52,837 nt of DNA from Methylovulum psychrotolerans (GCF_002923755.1 NZ_PGFZ01000016.1:1-52837); one strand, 5' to 3'. Positions 26,074 to 35,309 are shown, counted from the first letter of the stretch. Program-made: numbers and translations. Notes: generated from the sequence alone by a model not told the origin.

Positions 26074-26792
26074 AACCCCCCATTGACCGAAATGACTTGG
26101 CGGGTAATATAGGCGGCATCCTCGGACATTAAAAAGGCGACGGCGGCGGCGACTTCTTTGCCTGTCCCCGCCCGTCTTAGTGGGATCAGTTGTTTAATGT
26201 CTTCCAGCGGCAAGCCTTCCAGCATCTCGGTCTCAATCAGGCCGGGCGCAACGCAATTCACAGTGATATGGCGTTTTGCCAGTTCCAAGGCCAGCGCCTT
26301 GGTGGCGCCTATTATGCCGGCTTTGGCGGCGCTGTAATTGACTTGCCCGCGGTTGCCCATGAGGCCGGAAACCGAAGCCACAGTAACGATGCGTCCGGGT
26401 TTGCGCCGTTGGATCATGGGCATAACCAACGGTTTTAAGACATTGTAGAAGCCGTCCAAATTGGTTGCAATCACCGTATCCCAGTCGGTATCGGTCAATG
26501 CCGGAAACGCATTGTCGGCGGTGATGCCCGCATTGCAGACCACGCCGTAGTAAGCGCCGTGCAGGGCAATATCTTGTGTCAGCAAATCGGCGCATTGCTG
26601 GCGGTCGGCCAAGTCAAACTGTAAGACGCGGGCTTTTTGCCCCATTGCTGAAATGGCCTCTGCGACGGTTTCGGCTTCGGCTCTGCGGCTATGGCAATGG
26701 ACGGCAATATCGAAGCCTTTGTCAGCTAAGTACAAGGCTATCGCTTTGCCGATACCGCGGCTGGAACCTGTCACTAAAATGGTTTCACTCAT
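26067..26792 (-). CDS. 3-ketoacyl-ACP reductase, FabG-like
   Basis: This short-chain dehydrogenase has 241 residues from MSETILVTGSSRGIG. The NADPH site is TGSSRGIG, followed by NAG at about residue 90 and the catalytic YSAAKAG (SxxxnYxxxK) near residue 155. It reduces the beta-keto group in each polyene cycle, before the dehydratase. It lies between the dehydratase gene and the last KS and corresponds to ApeQ-like reductases. Confidence 0.93.
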   Translation of the reverse strand: MSETILVTGSSRGIGKAIALYLADKGFDIAVHCHSRRAEAETVAEAISAMGQKARVLQFDLADRQQCADLLTQDIALHGAYYGVVCNAGITADNAFPALTDTDWDTVIATNLDGFYNVLKPLVMPMIQRRKPGRIVTVASVSGLMGNRGQVNYSAAKAGIIGATKALALELAKRHITVNCVAPGLIETEMLEGLPLEDIKQLIPLRRAGTGKEVAAAVAFLMSEDAAYITRQVISVNGGLC

Positions 26793-26810
26793 TGTGCAAC
26801 ATCCGGCCAT

Positions 26811-27251
26811 CTATTCTGTAAGTACACGATTATGTTCTGATTGTGGTTGATAAACATTTAATTTGGCCTCGACCAACACGCCAGGTGCGGTAATTTTGCA
26901 ATCAAACACACCTAGCCCTTGTTCCTGTAATATTATTTTGACAGTCACCGTCAATAGCGACCCCATCAAGAAACTGCCTACGTTGCTGGTGTATAGGCGT
27001 GTCCCCAGTAAAAAGCCCAAGTAACTAGGCCGTTGCGCTATTTTATCCATCATCCCGCTGTGCGCCGATATGGTTTGCGCCATGTATTCTATGCCTACCA
27101 GCGCGGACACGGTGTCACCGTCGCCAAATAAGCCGTTGCTTTGGACAATGACCTCAGACACCATGGACTGCCCGTCAAAACTGACGATTTTATCTAACAG
27201 CATCATGCCGCCATCATGGGGCAATAATTCGCCCAGTGTATATCCTTTCAT
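26811..27251 (-). CDS. hotdog-fold dehydratase subunit (ApeP-like)
   Basis: The 146-residue protein starts with GELLPHDGGMMLLDKIVSFD, the opening of FabZ-like dehydratases. The acidic active-site helix is present (VGIEYMAQTISAH), but the GHFPG motif carrying the catalytic histidine is replaced by NGLFGDGD. The complementary histidine motif is found in the dehydratase domain fused to the acyl-AMP ligase at 48089. The two probably form a mixed dimer, as ApeI and ApeP do in known aryl-polyene systems. It overlaps the preceding KS by four bases. Confidence 0.88.
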   Translation of the reverse strand: MKGYTLGELLPHDGGMMLLDKIVSFDGQSMVSEVIVQSNGLFGDGDTVSALVGIEYMAQTISAHSGMMDKIAQRPSYLGFLLGTRLYTSNVGSFLMGSLLTVTVKIILQEQGLGVFDCKITAPGVLVEAKLNVYQPQSEHNRVLTE

Positions 27252-28432
27252 GTACGTGCTACGACAATGGATAGGTTATTGCCGCCAAAAGCAAAGGAAT
27301 TGCTTTGGCAGGCATTGATCTTACGTCCCAAATAGTGCCCTGGTTTGACGAAGTTGAGTTTTGCTAATGCCGGGTCGAATTCGTCGCCATTGATATTGGG
27401 CGGCAATTCCCCGGAAGGGTCGTCGGCGGTCAGTAACAGCCAACAAAACCCCAGTTCCAGAGCGGCGGCGGCCCCTAATGCGTGTCCGGTCATGCCTTTA
27501 GTCGAGCTGGCCGCTGTCCCGTCTGCAAAAACGTCAAACACGCTACGGCTTTCCATTGCGTCGTTCAATGGGGTGGCGGTGCCGTGCAGGTTGAGGTAAT
27601 CGATAGTGCCCGCCGCTTTTCCGGCTTCTTGCAAGGCCATGCGCATCGCTTTTATGACAGATTTGCCGTCAGGCGCCGGGGCGGAGAAATGGTATGCGTC
27701 ACTGCTCGCGCCGATGCCGGATAACTGCACCGGCCCCGCCTCTTTACTCATCACAAATAAGGCGGCGGCCTCCGCTATGTTGATGCCGTCCCGATTTAGG
27801 CCAAATGGCTTGCATAAGCCCGCCGCAACCGATTCTAAGGCGGCAAAGCCATGCACCGTGTAGCGGCACAAGCTGTCCGCCCCGCCGACGATGACCGCAT
27901 CGCATATATCTAAGGCCAGCAGGCGGCGTGCCGACACTAAAGCCCTGCCGCTGGATGAACAGGCCGTGGAAATCGCGTAAGCAGGCCCTGTAAGGCCTAA
28001 ATACGCCGCCAGAAAGTCGGCGCCGCCTGCCAACTGTTGTTGCTTATAATGAAATGCGTCCGGTTTATGCCCGTTTTGGGCGACCCCCGCCCAAGCCGAT
28101 TCGGTATTGCTAAGCCCGGAAGTGCTGGTGCCTATCACCACGCCGATCCGGTTTGCCCCAAAGCGGCGGATCATGCCATCTACCGTACCCTTAATTTGGT
28201 CGAGTGCGGCCAGCAACAGCCGATTATTGCGGCAATCATAGTAAACGTGGGCAGATGTATCGACCCTGGGTAAGTTTGCCTGCACTTCCCCGACATAAGC
28301 AGGCCTTTTGGCAAACAAACGCTCTGCCAGCACAAACCCGGTCTGGTCGCCTGCTAAAACGCGTTTGAGATTTTCTGTTTTAGAATCACCTAAAGGCGAT
28401 ACTATACCAAGGTCGTTCAGGTAAAACTTCAT
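27248..28432 (-). CDS. beta-ketoacyl-ACP synthase (ApeO-like)
   Basis: The 394-residue KS has the cysteine in STACSSSGRALVSA near residue 157 and the two histidines in LNLHGTATPLND and GMTGHALGAAAALE. This second active condensing enzyme is expected to pair with the chain-length-factor-like protein at 36726 or to perform the first condensations. It is followed directly by the dehydratase subunit and lies three bases after the halogenase-like gene. Confidence 0.9.
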   Translation of the reverse strand: MKFYLNDLGIVSPLGDSKTENLKRVLAGDQTGFVLAERLFAKRPAYVGEVQANLPRVDTSAHVYYDCRNNRLLLAALDQIKGTVDGMIRRFGANRIGVVIGTSTSGLSNTESAWAGVAQNGHKPDAFHYKQQQLAGGADFLAAYLGLTGPAYAISTACSSSGRALVSARRLLALDICDAVIVGGADSLCRYTVHGFAALESVAAGLCKPFGLNRDGINIAEAAALFVMSKEAGPVQLSGIGASSDAYHFSAPAPDGKSVIKAMRMALQEAGKAAGTIDYLNLHGTATPLNDAMESRSVFDVFADGTAASSTKGMTGHALGAAAALELGFCWLLLTADDPSGELPPNINGDEFDPALAKLNFVKPGHYLGRKINACQSNSFAFGGNNLSIVVART

Positions 28433-28435
28433 CCA

Positions 28436-29662
28436 TTAAGCCGTTATTCTGCAAAGTTCCACCAAGGTATTCAAGCGGTTTTGTGAATTTTTAACATAAG
28501 GGTTACGTTCGTCCCAAGCGTAACCCGCTAAAATAGAGCAGATCATGGCTTTAATGTTAGGCTGTTGTTGGTTGTAAAAAATCACATCCTGTAAACCGCC
28601 TTCGTACCATGATGTAACAAAAGTCCGAAACGTGTCCACACCTTTTTGTAACGGCTGGGCATAGTCACGTTGCCAATCGATTGCTTGGCCGTTAAATTGG
28701 CGGTCCAGTACGTCAGCGGCCAAACTCGCCGATTTCATCGCGATGGTCACACCCGAAGAAAACACCGGATCCAAAAATTCGCCGGCATTACCCAGCAAGG
28801 CGTAGCCTTTGCCGTGTAATGCGCTGACATTCGCGCTATAGCCTTTAATACCGTTAATGGGCGTGTCGTAAACGGCATTGGCCAGTAAGGCCGACAAATT
28901 AGGCTCTTCCGCCACTAAAGCGTGGAAAGCCTGTTGGTTATCTGCAAAGCCGTCGAATAAGCGGGGCTCCCCGACAATCCCTAAACTGCAACGGCCATTA
29001 CTAAACGGGATAAGCCAGTACCAAACGTCGGCCATTTTGGGATGGATGACGATGCTTATTTGTTTACGGTCATAATCTGCACCGCTAATCCGGTCTTCAA
29101 TATGGGTGAACAATGCCTGTCTGACCGGGAAGTTGGTCGGGCTTTCCAGATTTAACAAACGCGGCAACACCCTGCCAAAGCCGCTGGCATCTAAAACAAA
29201 ATCCGCTTCGGTTTGGTAGGTCGCCTTCTGTTCGTCGCATACGGTCAAAACGGGTTTTGCACCCGAAAAATCCGCGCCTAATACTTGGTGCTGCCATTGA
29301 ATGACCGTGCCTTGCGCTTGCGCCTCGGTAGCCAGCAAGGCATCAAAGCGATCCCGTTGCACCTGAAACGTCGTCTCAAAGCCAGGGCTAAATTTGTCGG
29401 CAAAATAAAATTCTGAGCGTTTGTCGCCGCATAAAAAATCGGCGCCGGTTTTTAACTGGAAACCGGCCTCAATAACCGCCTGTAACATCCCGGCTTCTTC
29501 AATGAATGCCATACACTGCGGCAACAGGCTTTCACCAATACTAAAACGCGGAAAGACTTCCCGCTCCAAGATAATGGCCTGATGGCCTTTTTTTTGCAAT
29601 AAAGCTGCCGCGATGCTGCCCGATGGCCCTGCCCCGATAATAATTACTTTTTTTTGATCCAT
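28436..29662 (-). CDS. flavin-dependent halogenase-like oxidoreductase 1
   Basis: From the ATG at 29662 the protein has 408 residues. It has the FAD motif IIIGAGPSGSIAA, then IGESLLPQC near residue 44, the lysine in LKTGADF near 69, and WYWLIP near 215. The WxWxIP motif and the lysine in K.GA.F are the hallmarks that separate flavin-dependent halogenases from plain monooxygenases. It may therefore halogenate the aryl head while it is bound to a carrier protein. An FADH2 supply from a separate reductase would be needed. It is headed by its own promoter-like TATAAT. Confidence 0.85.
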   Translation of the reverse strand: MDQKKVIIIGAGPSGSIAAALLQKKGHQAIILEREVFPRFSIGESLLPQCMAFIEEAGMLQAVIEAGFQLKTGADFLCGDKRSEFYFADKFSPGFETTFQVQRDRFDALLATEAQAQGTVIQWQHQVLGADFSGAKPVLTVCDEQKATYQTEADFVLDASGFGRVLPRLLNLESPTNFPVRQALFTHIEDRISGADYDRKQISIVIHPKMADVWYWLIPFSNGRCSLGIVGEPRLFDGFADNQQAFHALVAEEPNLSALLANAVYDTPINGIKGYSANVSALHGKGYALLGNAGEFLDPVFSSGVTIAMKSASLAADVLDRQFNGQAIDWQRDYAQPLQKGVDTFRTFVTSWYEGGLQDVIFYNQQQPNIKAMICSILAGYAWDERNPYVKNSQNRLNTLVELCRITA

Positions 29663-29734
29663 TATTGTCCGCACCGAGTAGTGGTATTACGTTTTTATAA
29701 AAATATTGTGCTTAAGTCCGGTGTATTAACGGCA

Positions 29735-29764
29735 AACACCTATTTTTAATAGGTTATGATTATA
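29735..29764 (-). promoter_or_regulatory. possible internal promoter and leader hairpin
   Basis: On the minus strand TATAAT occurs at 29764-29759 in the 140-base gap before the halogenase-like gene. It is followed in the leader by the hairpin ACCTATTTTTAATAGGT (29736-29752). No good -35 is present. The final five genes may be expressed separately from the rest. Confidence 0.35.
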
Positions 29765-29802
29765 GCGTACTTAGAAACACCGTCTCACTAAAAATTAAGC
29801 CC

Positions 29803-31233
29803 TTACCTTTTTACCTTGCCGCTTGCCGTGTGGTTTATTTGGGCCACCCTTTGCAAGTATTGCGGCACTTTATAGGTGGACAGCCGTTGTCGGCAAAATT
29901 GCAACAGCCCTTCCACATCCCATGCAGCCTGCTGTGTTAAGACCACCTCGGCACAAACCACTTCCCCAAACAAAGGATGCGCTTGCCCGAAAGCACGGCA
30001 GGCGACAATGTCAGGGTGCGTGCTTAATACCGCTTCGATCTCTTCAGGAAAAGCCTTGTTACCTGACACATTAATCATAGCCTTTTCGCGCCCGCAAATA
30101 GTGATGCGGCCATCACCCCCGCATACGGCAAGGTCGCCAGTTAAAAACCAACCTTGCCGCATGACTTCCCCGGCTGTTTGCCAAGGTTTTAGGTAAGCGT
30201 CAAATAAGCCTGGCCCACAAACGGCCAACCGCCCGATATGCCCGTCAGGTATCGGCAAGCCATTATCGTCCAGTACCGCCACATTAAAGCCATCGGTCGG
30301 AAAGCCTACACTGTGCGGGTCAGGTAGCCCGGTCAGGCTGTCCAATAATGGCAATCCGGCTTCAATAATGCCGTAGGCCTGGCTCACCGGTACCCGGAAA
30401 CGCCGGGTAAAAGCCTCGGCAATCGCGGGCGGTATGGCCGATGATGTGGAAATGGCCGCTTTAAGGGCGGGCATCAGCATCCCCGATGTATCCGCCGCCA
30501 ACAAACGGAAGTGCATGGGGGCGGCATACAGCAGGGTGGCGCGGTGTCGGTCGGCATCCTGAAGTAACGTGCTTGCCAATATATCTTTACAAACGATAAT
30601 TTTCGCCCCGACGCGGATATAAACCAAAATGCTGACCAAAAAATGAAATGCCATCGGCAAAACCCATAACACCGCGTCTTCAGAACTGAGCCGCAAAGCC
30701 TTGCTGGCGTGTTCGACCCGCGCCAAAATGCTGTGGTGCCTCAGCACGACCCCTTTGCTGTTCCCCGTCGTGCCTGAGGTATAACGGATAAAAGCCGCGT
30801 CTGGTAAGGGGGTCATCGCTTGGCCAGTGTCTGCGCCAGTCCAGGCAAAGCGTAATGTTTGCGCCGAAAAAGCTATCAGCAGGCTATTGCCCCCCGTTGG
30901 CATGACACCCGTTTGATCGTCCAATACGGCGTGTACGCCCGTATCCTGCAATAGTTGGGTTATTTCCGCCAATTTCAGTTGATGCGATAACGGTACGACC
31001 ACCGCGCCACATCCCAGCCCCGCTAACATGGCGGCGACAAAGGCGCGGCCATTGCGTCCCATAACCGCCAAGCCCAAGCCTTTGCTTATTCCCATTTGCA
31101 GCAACTGGGCTTTTAGGGTTTCCGTTTGCGCATATAATTCGTGATAACGCATCGTGCCATAGTCATCAACTAACGCCGGGCGGTCAGGCCAAGCCTGGGC
31201 GGCGGCTTCAAGTAACTGGTAGGCAGAATCCAT
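29803..31233 (-). CDS. acyl-AMP ligase (second adenylating enzyme)
   Basis: The 476-residue protein is an ANL-family ligase with the phosphate-binding loop RYTSGTTGNSKGVVL near residue 152, YGIIEAGLP, FLTGDLAV, and the terminal lysine region HTASGKVKR. It has no fused carrier. It sits with a free ACP (33819), a condensation-like acyltransferase and an FAD oxidoreductase. It most likely loads an aryl or amino acid onto that ACP. The substrate cannot be read from the sequence. Confidence 0.88.
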   Translation of the reverse strand: MDSAYQLLEAAAQAWPDRPALVDDYGTMRYHELYAQTETLKAQLLQMGISKGLGLAVMGRNGRAFVAAMLAGLGCGAVVVPLSHQLKLAEITQLLQDTGVHAVLDDQTGVMPTGGNSLLIAFSAQTLRFAWTGADTGQAMTPLPDAAFIRYTSGTTGNSKGVVLRHHSILARVEHASKALRLSSEDAVLWVLPMAFHFLVSILVYIRVGAKIIVCKDILASTLLQDADRHRATLLYAAPMHFRLLAADTSGMLMPALKAAISTSSAIPPAIAEAFTRRFRVPVSQAYGIIEAGLPLLDSLTGLPDPHSVGFPTDGFNVAVLDDNGLPIPDGHIGRLAVCGPGLFDAYLKPWQTAGEVMRQGWFLTGDLAVCGGDGRITICGREKAMINVSGNKAFPEEIEAVLSTHPDIVACRAFGQAHPLFGEVVCAEVVLTQQAAWDVEGLLQFCRQRLSTYKVPQYLQRVAQINHTASGKVKR

Positions 31234-31274
31234 AAAATGGCTACATTTAAAATAATTTAAAAAACAATGGCCTA

Positions 31275-32519
31275 CTATAAGTTTTTAGCCATAATTTGTC
31301 GGTGACGGATATTGTTAACGGCAGTTTGCCAGCCGCCTGTCGCGCTGAATTCGGCGGCCAACCCACCCGCCGCATAGCCTGTGCTTAAACAAGTGCCGAT
31401 CACACGCGCCGAGGCTATCGCCGCTTCTGTCGCCGATAAGCCCCGGCCTGCAAAAAAAAGATTGTCCAAATGGCAGGACACAAGCATTTTTGCCGTTATC
31501 CAATACGCGTCATCTATAGGAAAATAACGTAGCGTCGGTTTGCGGTCTTCCCCCCAATATTCGATAGGCCAAGCGCCGATAGCCACACCCGTGTCAGGTT
31601 TTCGGCAAGCCAGGACATGGTTTTCATCTAATAACGCGAGCCCTTGAGAGCGTTCATTGGTGCGTATACCCACTTCAGCCGCCATAGCCGTGATGCGTAA
31701 GTTTACCAAGGACGGTTCGTTGCGGCTCAGATAATCCACAATATTGCTGCTGCGTTCACGCGCCTCCAACTCATACTGGCTTAGGCAACCGATAGAGCCG
31801 TCGAACGGTACCGGCATCCCCAATTTGAGCAGCGTTTGGCCTTGGGCATTTGACCCCGGAATAATAGACAGGCGGTCGCAATACGGGTCTAAACATCCCG
31901 ATTGAATGCCCCGCTTAAGCCCGCGAATTAATGCTAAAGACAGTGCGTCAGGCGCTATCTCAGGCAAGCCGCTAACCTGAAACACCAACGCCCCGGCTTG
32001 GTAATGCGCTTGCCTTATCCTGTCCAGCCCCGCCAACAGGGAGATTTGGGCGCCGCCGCTGCAATCGACGACCGCCGCCGGATAAAGGCTCAGTATCTGC
32101 GCCGGGGTTTGGATGCGCAGCTCGCCTACCCGCTTTTGGCTCAGGCAAACGCCGCTAACGTAGCCTTGCAACACTATCCGCACCCCAGCCTGTTGTAGCC
32201 GCCTTACCGCCACGTGATGGAAGGCGGAAGGGCGGTAAGGCAAAAAATGTAAGCCTTCGCCAAAAGTGGCGACTTGGCTTTGGCTGGCCGTTTGCACCGC
32301 GTCGGCAAATTCCCGCGCAAACCCCTGCACGGCATATCGCGCCGTGGTCGGGTGGCGATAAAACAACCCGCAAATAGTCCCCACCAAGGCGGCAGTGGCC
32401 AAACCGCCAGTAAAACCGTGGCGTTCCACAAGGACAACATTAGCCCCCGCTTCCCCCGCCGCCACGGCAGCGGCAATACCGGCAGCCCCCGCGCCTATCA
32501 CCGCGACATCGCAGCGCAT
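31275..32519 (-). CDS. FAD-dependent oxidoreductase (FAD_oxidored type)
   Basis: The 414-residue protein begins with the Rossmann motif VAVIGAGAAGIAAAVAAGEA and a glutamate that binds the ribose (VLVERHGFTGG). A second FAD contact occurs at LFFAGRGLSATEAAIASAR near the end. It resembles FAD_oxidored-family enzymes, not the halogenases of this cluster: the WxWxIP motif is absent. It follows the acyltransferase after two bases, so the two are co-translated. The reaction is unknown; desaturation or oxidation of a carrier-bound unit is plausible. Confidence 0.8.
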   Translation of the reverse strand: MRCDVAVIGAGAAGIAAAVAAGEAGANVVLVERHGFTGGLATAALVGTICGLFYRHPTTARYAVQGFAREFADAVQTASQSQVATFGEGLHFLPYRPSAFHHVAVRRLQQAGVRIVLQGYVSGVCLSQKRVGELRIQTPAQILSLYPAAVVDCSGGAQISLLAGLDRIRQAHYQAGALVFQVSGLPEIAPDALSLALIRGLKRGIQSGCLDPYCDRLSIIPGSNAQGQTLLKLGMPVPFDGSIGCLSQYELEARERSSNIVDYLSRNEPSLVNLRITAMAAEVGIRTNERSQGLALLDENHVLACRKPDTGVAIGAWPIEYWGEDRKPTLRYFPIDDAYWITAKMLVSCHLDNLFFAGRGLSATEAAIASARVIGTCLSTGYAAGGLAAEFSATGGWQTAVNNIRHRQIMAKNL

Positions 32520-32521
32520 AC

Positions 32522-33826
32522 TTAGCCCTTATCACCCAGCAACACGCTATGCACCGTCGCCAACAACTGTTGCGCCTCAAATTCCGTGAGATCCGCGTGC
32601 ATATAAGACAACGTGATTTGCAACGCGCCTTGGTAACGGCTAAAAATAAAGGTCAGGCCGGGCGGGTACATATTGGGCGGATAATGGACAGCACCCTTGA
32701 CCGGTTGGCCGAACAACCCGGTAAAATCCTGCAATGAATCCCCGGTATCGGAATAAAAAAAACTCGCCATCAGCCCTTGGGTCGGGGCTTTTAACACGCG
32801 GCGATAGATAAAGCCCGGTAGCCGCCGCAAAAAATCCATCATAACGGTATAGTGTGCGGGGCTTTCGGCACGCATCAGCGCTTTCATTTGCGTCATTAAC
32901 TCCCCCGTCATGGCCGGCACGTCTTCTAAAATGGCCTTTGGCAGGCGATAAAAAAGAAAGCTGACCTGATTCCCCAAGATTGCCCCGGGCGCGCCCCGCT
33001 TGCGGCGGTCAACGGGAACCGGCACCAGCGCGTCACCGTCAATCTCCCCGCGTTTTTTCTGGACTTGTGCCACTGCATAAGTGGTGGCGGCCAGATAAAA
33101 CGCACTGGGTAAAAAGCCCGCGTCCAAGCGCTTGGCCTCTCCGTTAACCATAAGCGTTTGCTGGGGCGTGAACGACAGGACGCGGTAACACGCCTGCGGT
33201 TTGTCCAGATTGCTTTTATACAGCGACAATAAGGGCAAAGACGAGGTGTCGTAAAGGAATTGCTTCATATCCGAAGCAATCTTGCCCCGAACCTTTAGCG
33301 GCAGCTTAGGCTCTTCAGGCGCTACCCAGCTAGCTTGCCTTACGGCGGGCGGCATGCCTAAGTACCGGATAAACAGCTCGCCACCGTGCGCATCCATTAA
33401 GACATGGTGCCAAGTGAAAACCAACACCGACCCCGCATCACCTGACTGTAACAAATCAATTTTAAAGGGGGCTTGTTTTTTAATGTCCAGCCCTCCCGAC
33501 AATAGGCCGTCAGGTAGCTTACCGGAAGCCGCCAGCGGATATTCGCTCACGACCGGCATAGCCGCCTTGGGCTCATAAACCCATTGTGCCAAACTGAACG
33601 GCAGACCTTCACGCAAACGCAAGCGGCAAAGCCATTGATAAGCCGGACGCTGATCCAACTGTTGCTGTAAATCCGCCAGCGCCAGCCGTTCCGCCAACGT
33701 CACCACCAAAACGCAGACATTGCGTTTGCCGCTGGTTTGCCACATGAGCCTGTCCAACTGCAAACAGAAATAATCCGCCCCATTCAGGACGATATGTTCA
33801 GGCAAAGGGTTAGCGGTTTCAAGCAT
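32522..33826 (-). CDS. condensation-domain-like acyltransferase
   Basis: With the start at 33826 (MLETANPLPEH) the protein has 434 residues and overlaps the ACP gene by eight bases (ATGCTTGA). At about residue 139 it has FTWHHVLMDAHGGE, the HHxxxDx catalytic motif of condensation, PapA and WS/DGAT acyltransferases. No DFGWG motif was seen. Such free-standing enzymes make esters or amides from carrier-bound acids. Joining the polyene acid to an alcohol or amine made by this sub-cluster is one possibility. The usual aryl-polyene clusters do not need this gene. Confidence 0.8.
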   Translation of the reverse strand: MLETANPLPEHIVLNGADYFCLQLDRLMWQTSGKRNVCVLVVTLAERLALADLQQQLDQRPAYQWLCRLRLREGLPFSLAQWVYEPKAAMPVVSEYPLAASGKLPDGLLSGGLDIKKQAPFKIDLLQSGDAGSVLVFTWHHVLMDAHGGELFIRYLGMPPAVRQASWVAPEEPKLPLKVRGKIASDMKQFLYDTSSLPLLSLYKSNLDKPQACYRVLSFTPQQTLMVNGEAKRLDAGFLPSAFYLAATTYAVAQVQKKRGEIDGDALVPVPVDRRKRGAPGAILGNQVSFLFYRLPKAILEDVPAMTGELMTQMKALMRAESPAHYTVMMDFLRRLPGFIYRRVLKAPTQGLMASFFYSDTGDSLQDFTGLFGQPVKGAVHYPPNMYPPGLTFIFSRYQGALQITLSYMHADLTEFEAQQLLATVHSVLLGDKG

Positions 33827-34091
33827 GGCGGTTTTGCGCCAGCAAAACCACGCAACACCCGGCCAATGCCCCGGCACTGGCAATATTTTCGGGAGTCAAC
33901 GCTTCCGCCGGCAGTTCCAAGCCGAAACGGCGCTCAATAAACAACACCAATTCCATCAGTGCAAACGAATCCACACCGATTAACGACAAGGGGGTTTCAG
34001 GAGAAACAGCCACATCGCCCGCCAATACATTGGTGCGTAAAAATTCGCACAATTGGCTTTCTATGTCATCTTGGGTAGGGTTAGTGGTCAT
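33819..34091 (-). CDS. acyl carrier protein (third)
   Basis: The 90-residue protein has the phosphopantetheine attachment site in LIGVDSFALMELV (serine near residue 42). The motif is GVDS rather than the F-DSID of the other two ACPs, so it is probably a dedicated carrier for the second ligase. It is co-translated with the condensation-like acyltransferase. It is separated from its upstream cluster neighbours by the HNH nuclease gene. Confidence 0.88.
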   Translation of the reverse strand: MTTNPTQDDIESQLCEFLRTNVLAGDVAVSPETPLSLIGVDSFALMELVLFIERRFGLELPAEALTPENIASAGALAGCCVVLLAQNRHA

Positions 34092-34153
34092 TTCTCGTTT
34101 CTTTTAAAGTTATGTAAAGGGTAGTGCAATGGAACCTATGCAAGAAATTTAAG

Positions 34154-35056
34154 TTAGACGCGCCTCGGCCGAACAATGTTTACTAAATCTGCAATATTAA
34201 GCATAGGCTCAGTGCGATGAATAATTCGATGGCAATTTGAACATACAACCGCTAAGTCTTGTAATTCAGTCTTAACTACGCCATCAGATTTTGCTAGTTT
34301 CTTAAGGTGGTGAACTTCGCAAAAACCTTCTCCATATTTGCCATAGGTTACTGAAAAATCAAATTCGCAAACTTCACAACATAATTTTCCTGTTGCTTTT
34401 TGTGTGGATTCTTTTTTTGCCTTGACAAGTGCTGCATTTCGTTCACGCCTAAGATGTGCCGCTAGACGGGGATTGCCCTCAAAGCCAAATAAATAACCAT
34501 CAATATCAGGCAAGTAAAACTTATCGCCATTCTCAATCAGGTTTGTTACGGCGTTTACGGTTTTTTTATTTTCCTCTTTATCTGCGTACCAGACATGGCT
34601 TCGTCCAATACCGCCTTTAACACCACGTGGAATAGTAAGCTCCCGTTGTTCCACAGGAAGGAGTAGGGCTTTATCGGTCTGGGCTTTAATGCGATAGAAT
34701 TTCAATCGGTTGTTTTTCTGTAGTTTTGTAGGCGATTTTATTTTTTGAGGATAGCGATATACCGTAGCGTCTTTGTACCACCCTATAACGACAGTGCCGC
34801 TGCTATCTGAACTGGCTAACCAGACAACGGTTATTCCATCTATTGAGTTGTCATTTTTACTGGCACCTAGTCGTTCAATCCTTATTTGTTCTCCCTTAAG
34901 CTGTACATAGCCATATACAGTACCGTCAATATTGGTGAAATTGCAGACTTCCGACCCAACTGAATGTTGGTTGTATGCACCGCCCCGAACGATGGAATCA
35001 CCATCAATTCCATCGTAATTGTTCATCCAACCAACATTGCAAAATAATAACGTCAT
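34154..35056 (-). CDS. HNH endonuclease with N-terminal recognition domain
   Basis: The 300-residue protein ends with a zinc-type HNH domain: CEVCEFDF, FCEVHHLKKL and VVCSNCHRIIH, about residues 225-285. Its N-terminal 130 residues (LFCNVGWMNNYDGI, RIERLGASKNDNSIDGITVV) match those of McrA-like HNH nucleases, where this region probably reads modified DNA. It is AT-richer than its neighbours and has no role in pigment synthesis. It interrupts the cluster between the halogenase-like gene and the third ACP and is probably a defence gene that arrived later. Confidence 0.85.
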   Translation of the reverse strand: MTLLFCNVGWMNNYDGIDGDSIVRGGAYNQHSVGSEVCNFTNIDGTVYGYVQLKGEQIRIERLGASKNDNSIDGITVVWLASSDSSGTVVIGWYKDATVYRYPQKIKSPTKLQKNNRLKFYRIKAQTDKALLLPVEQRELTIPRGVKGGIGRSHVWYADKEENKKTVNAVTNLIENGDKFYLPDIDGYLFGFEGNPRLAAHLRRERNAALVKAKKESTQKATGKLCCEVCEFDFSVTYGKYGEGFCEVHHLKKLAKSDGVVKTELQDLAVVCSNCHRIIHRTEPMLNIADLVNIVRPRRV

Positions 35057-35127
35057 AGTAATCTCTAATGGCTCTATATGGGGTTCAAGGTCTTTTTGCC
35101 GTTAATAAATATAGCGACCATAAATCT

Positions 35128-35309
35128 ACCCGTCATTCCGGCAGGGATTGCCGGAATCCAGTTTACAGGGATGTGAACGATTGCAATTACGTCAAAAAAT
35201 AGATATTCGGCTATTTTTGACACATAAAAATTGCATAGATGCCATCCATGGCATCTGGATTCGCTTACGCGGTCTAACGGCTCCGGCAATCCCTGCCGGA
35301 ATGACGGGT
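35128..35309. repeat. 182-bp element with 27-bp perfect inverted repeats
   Basis: Bases 35128-35154 and 35283-35309 are perfect complements (end CCCGTCATTCCGGCAGGGAT). Each arm itself contains a small palindrome, CCGGCAGGGATTGCCGG. Similar CGTCATTCC-type repeats are widespread in proteobacteria. It lies just upstream of the HNH gene and carries no gene. The remaining stretch up to 35423 shows nothing else. Confidence 0.88.

Noticed and set aside
28436-34091. Idea that ligase, ACP, flavoenzyme and halogenase form a chlorinated-pyrrole pathway as in pyoluteorin
   Set aside because: The flavoenzyme is of FAD_oxidored type, not the acyl-CoA-dehydrogenase-like prolyl oxidase that pathway needs, and the ligase has no readable proline signature.
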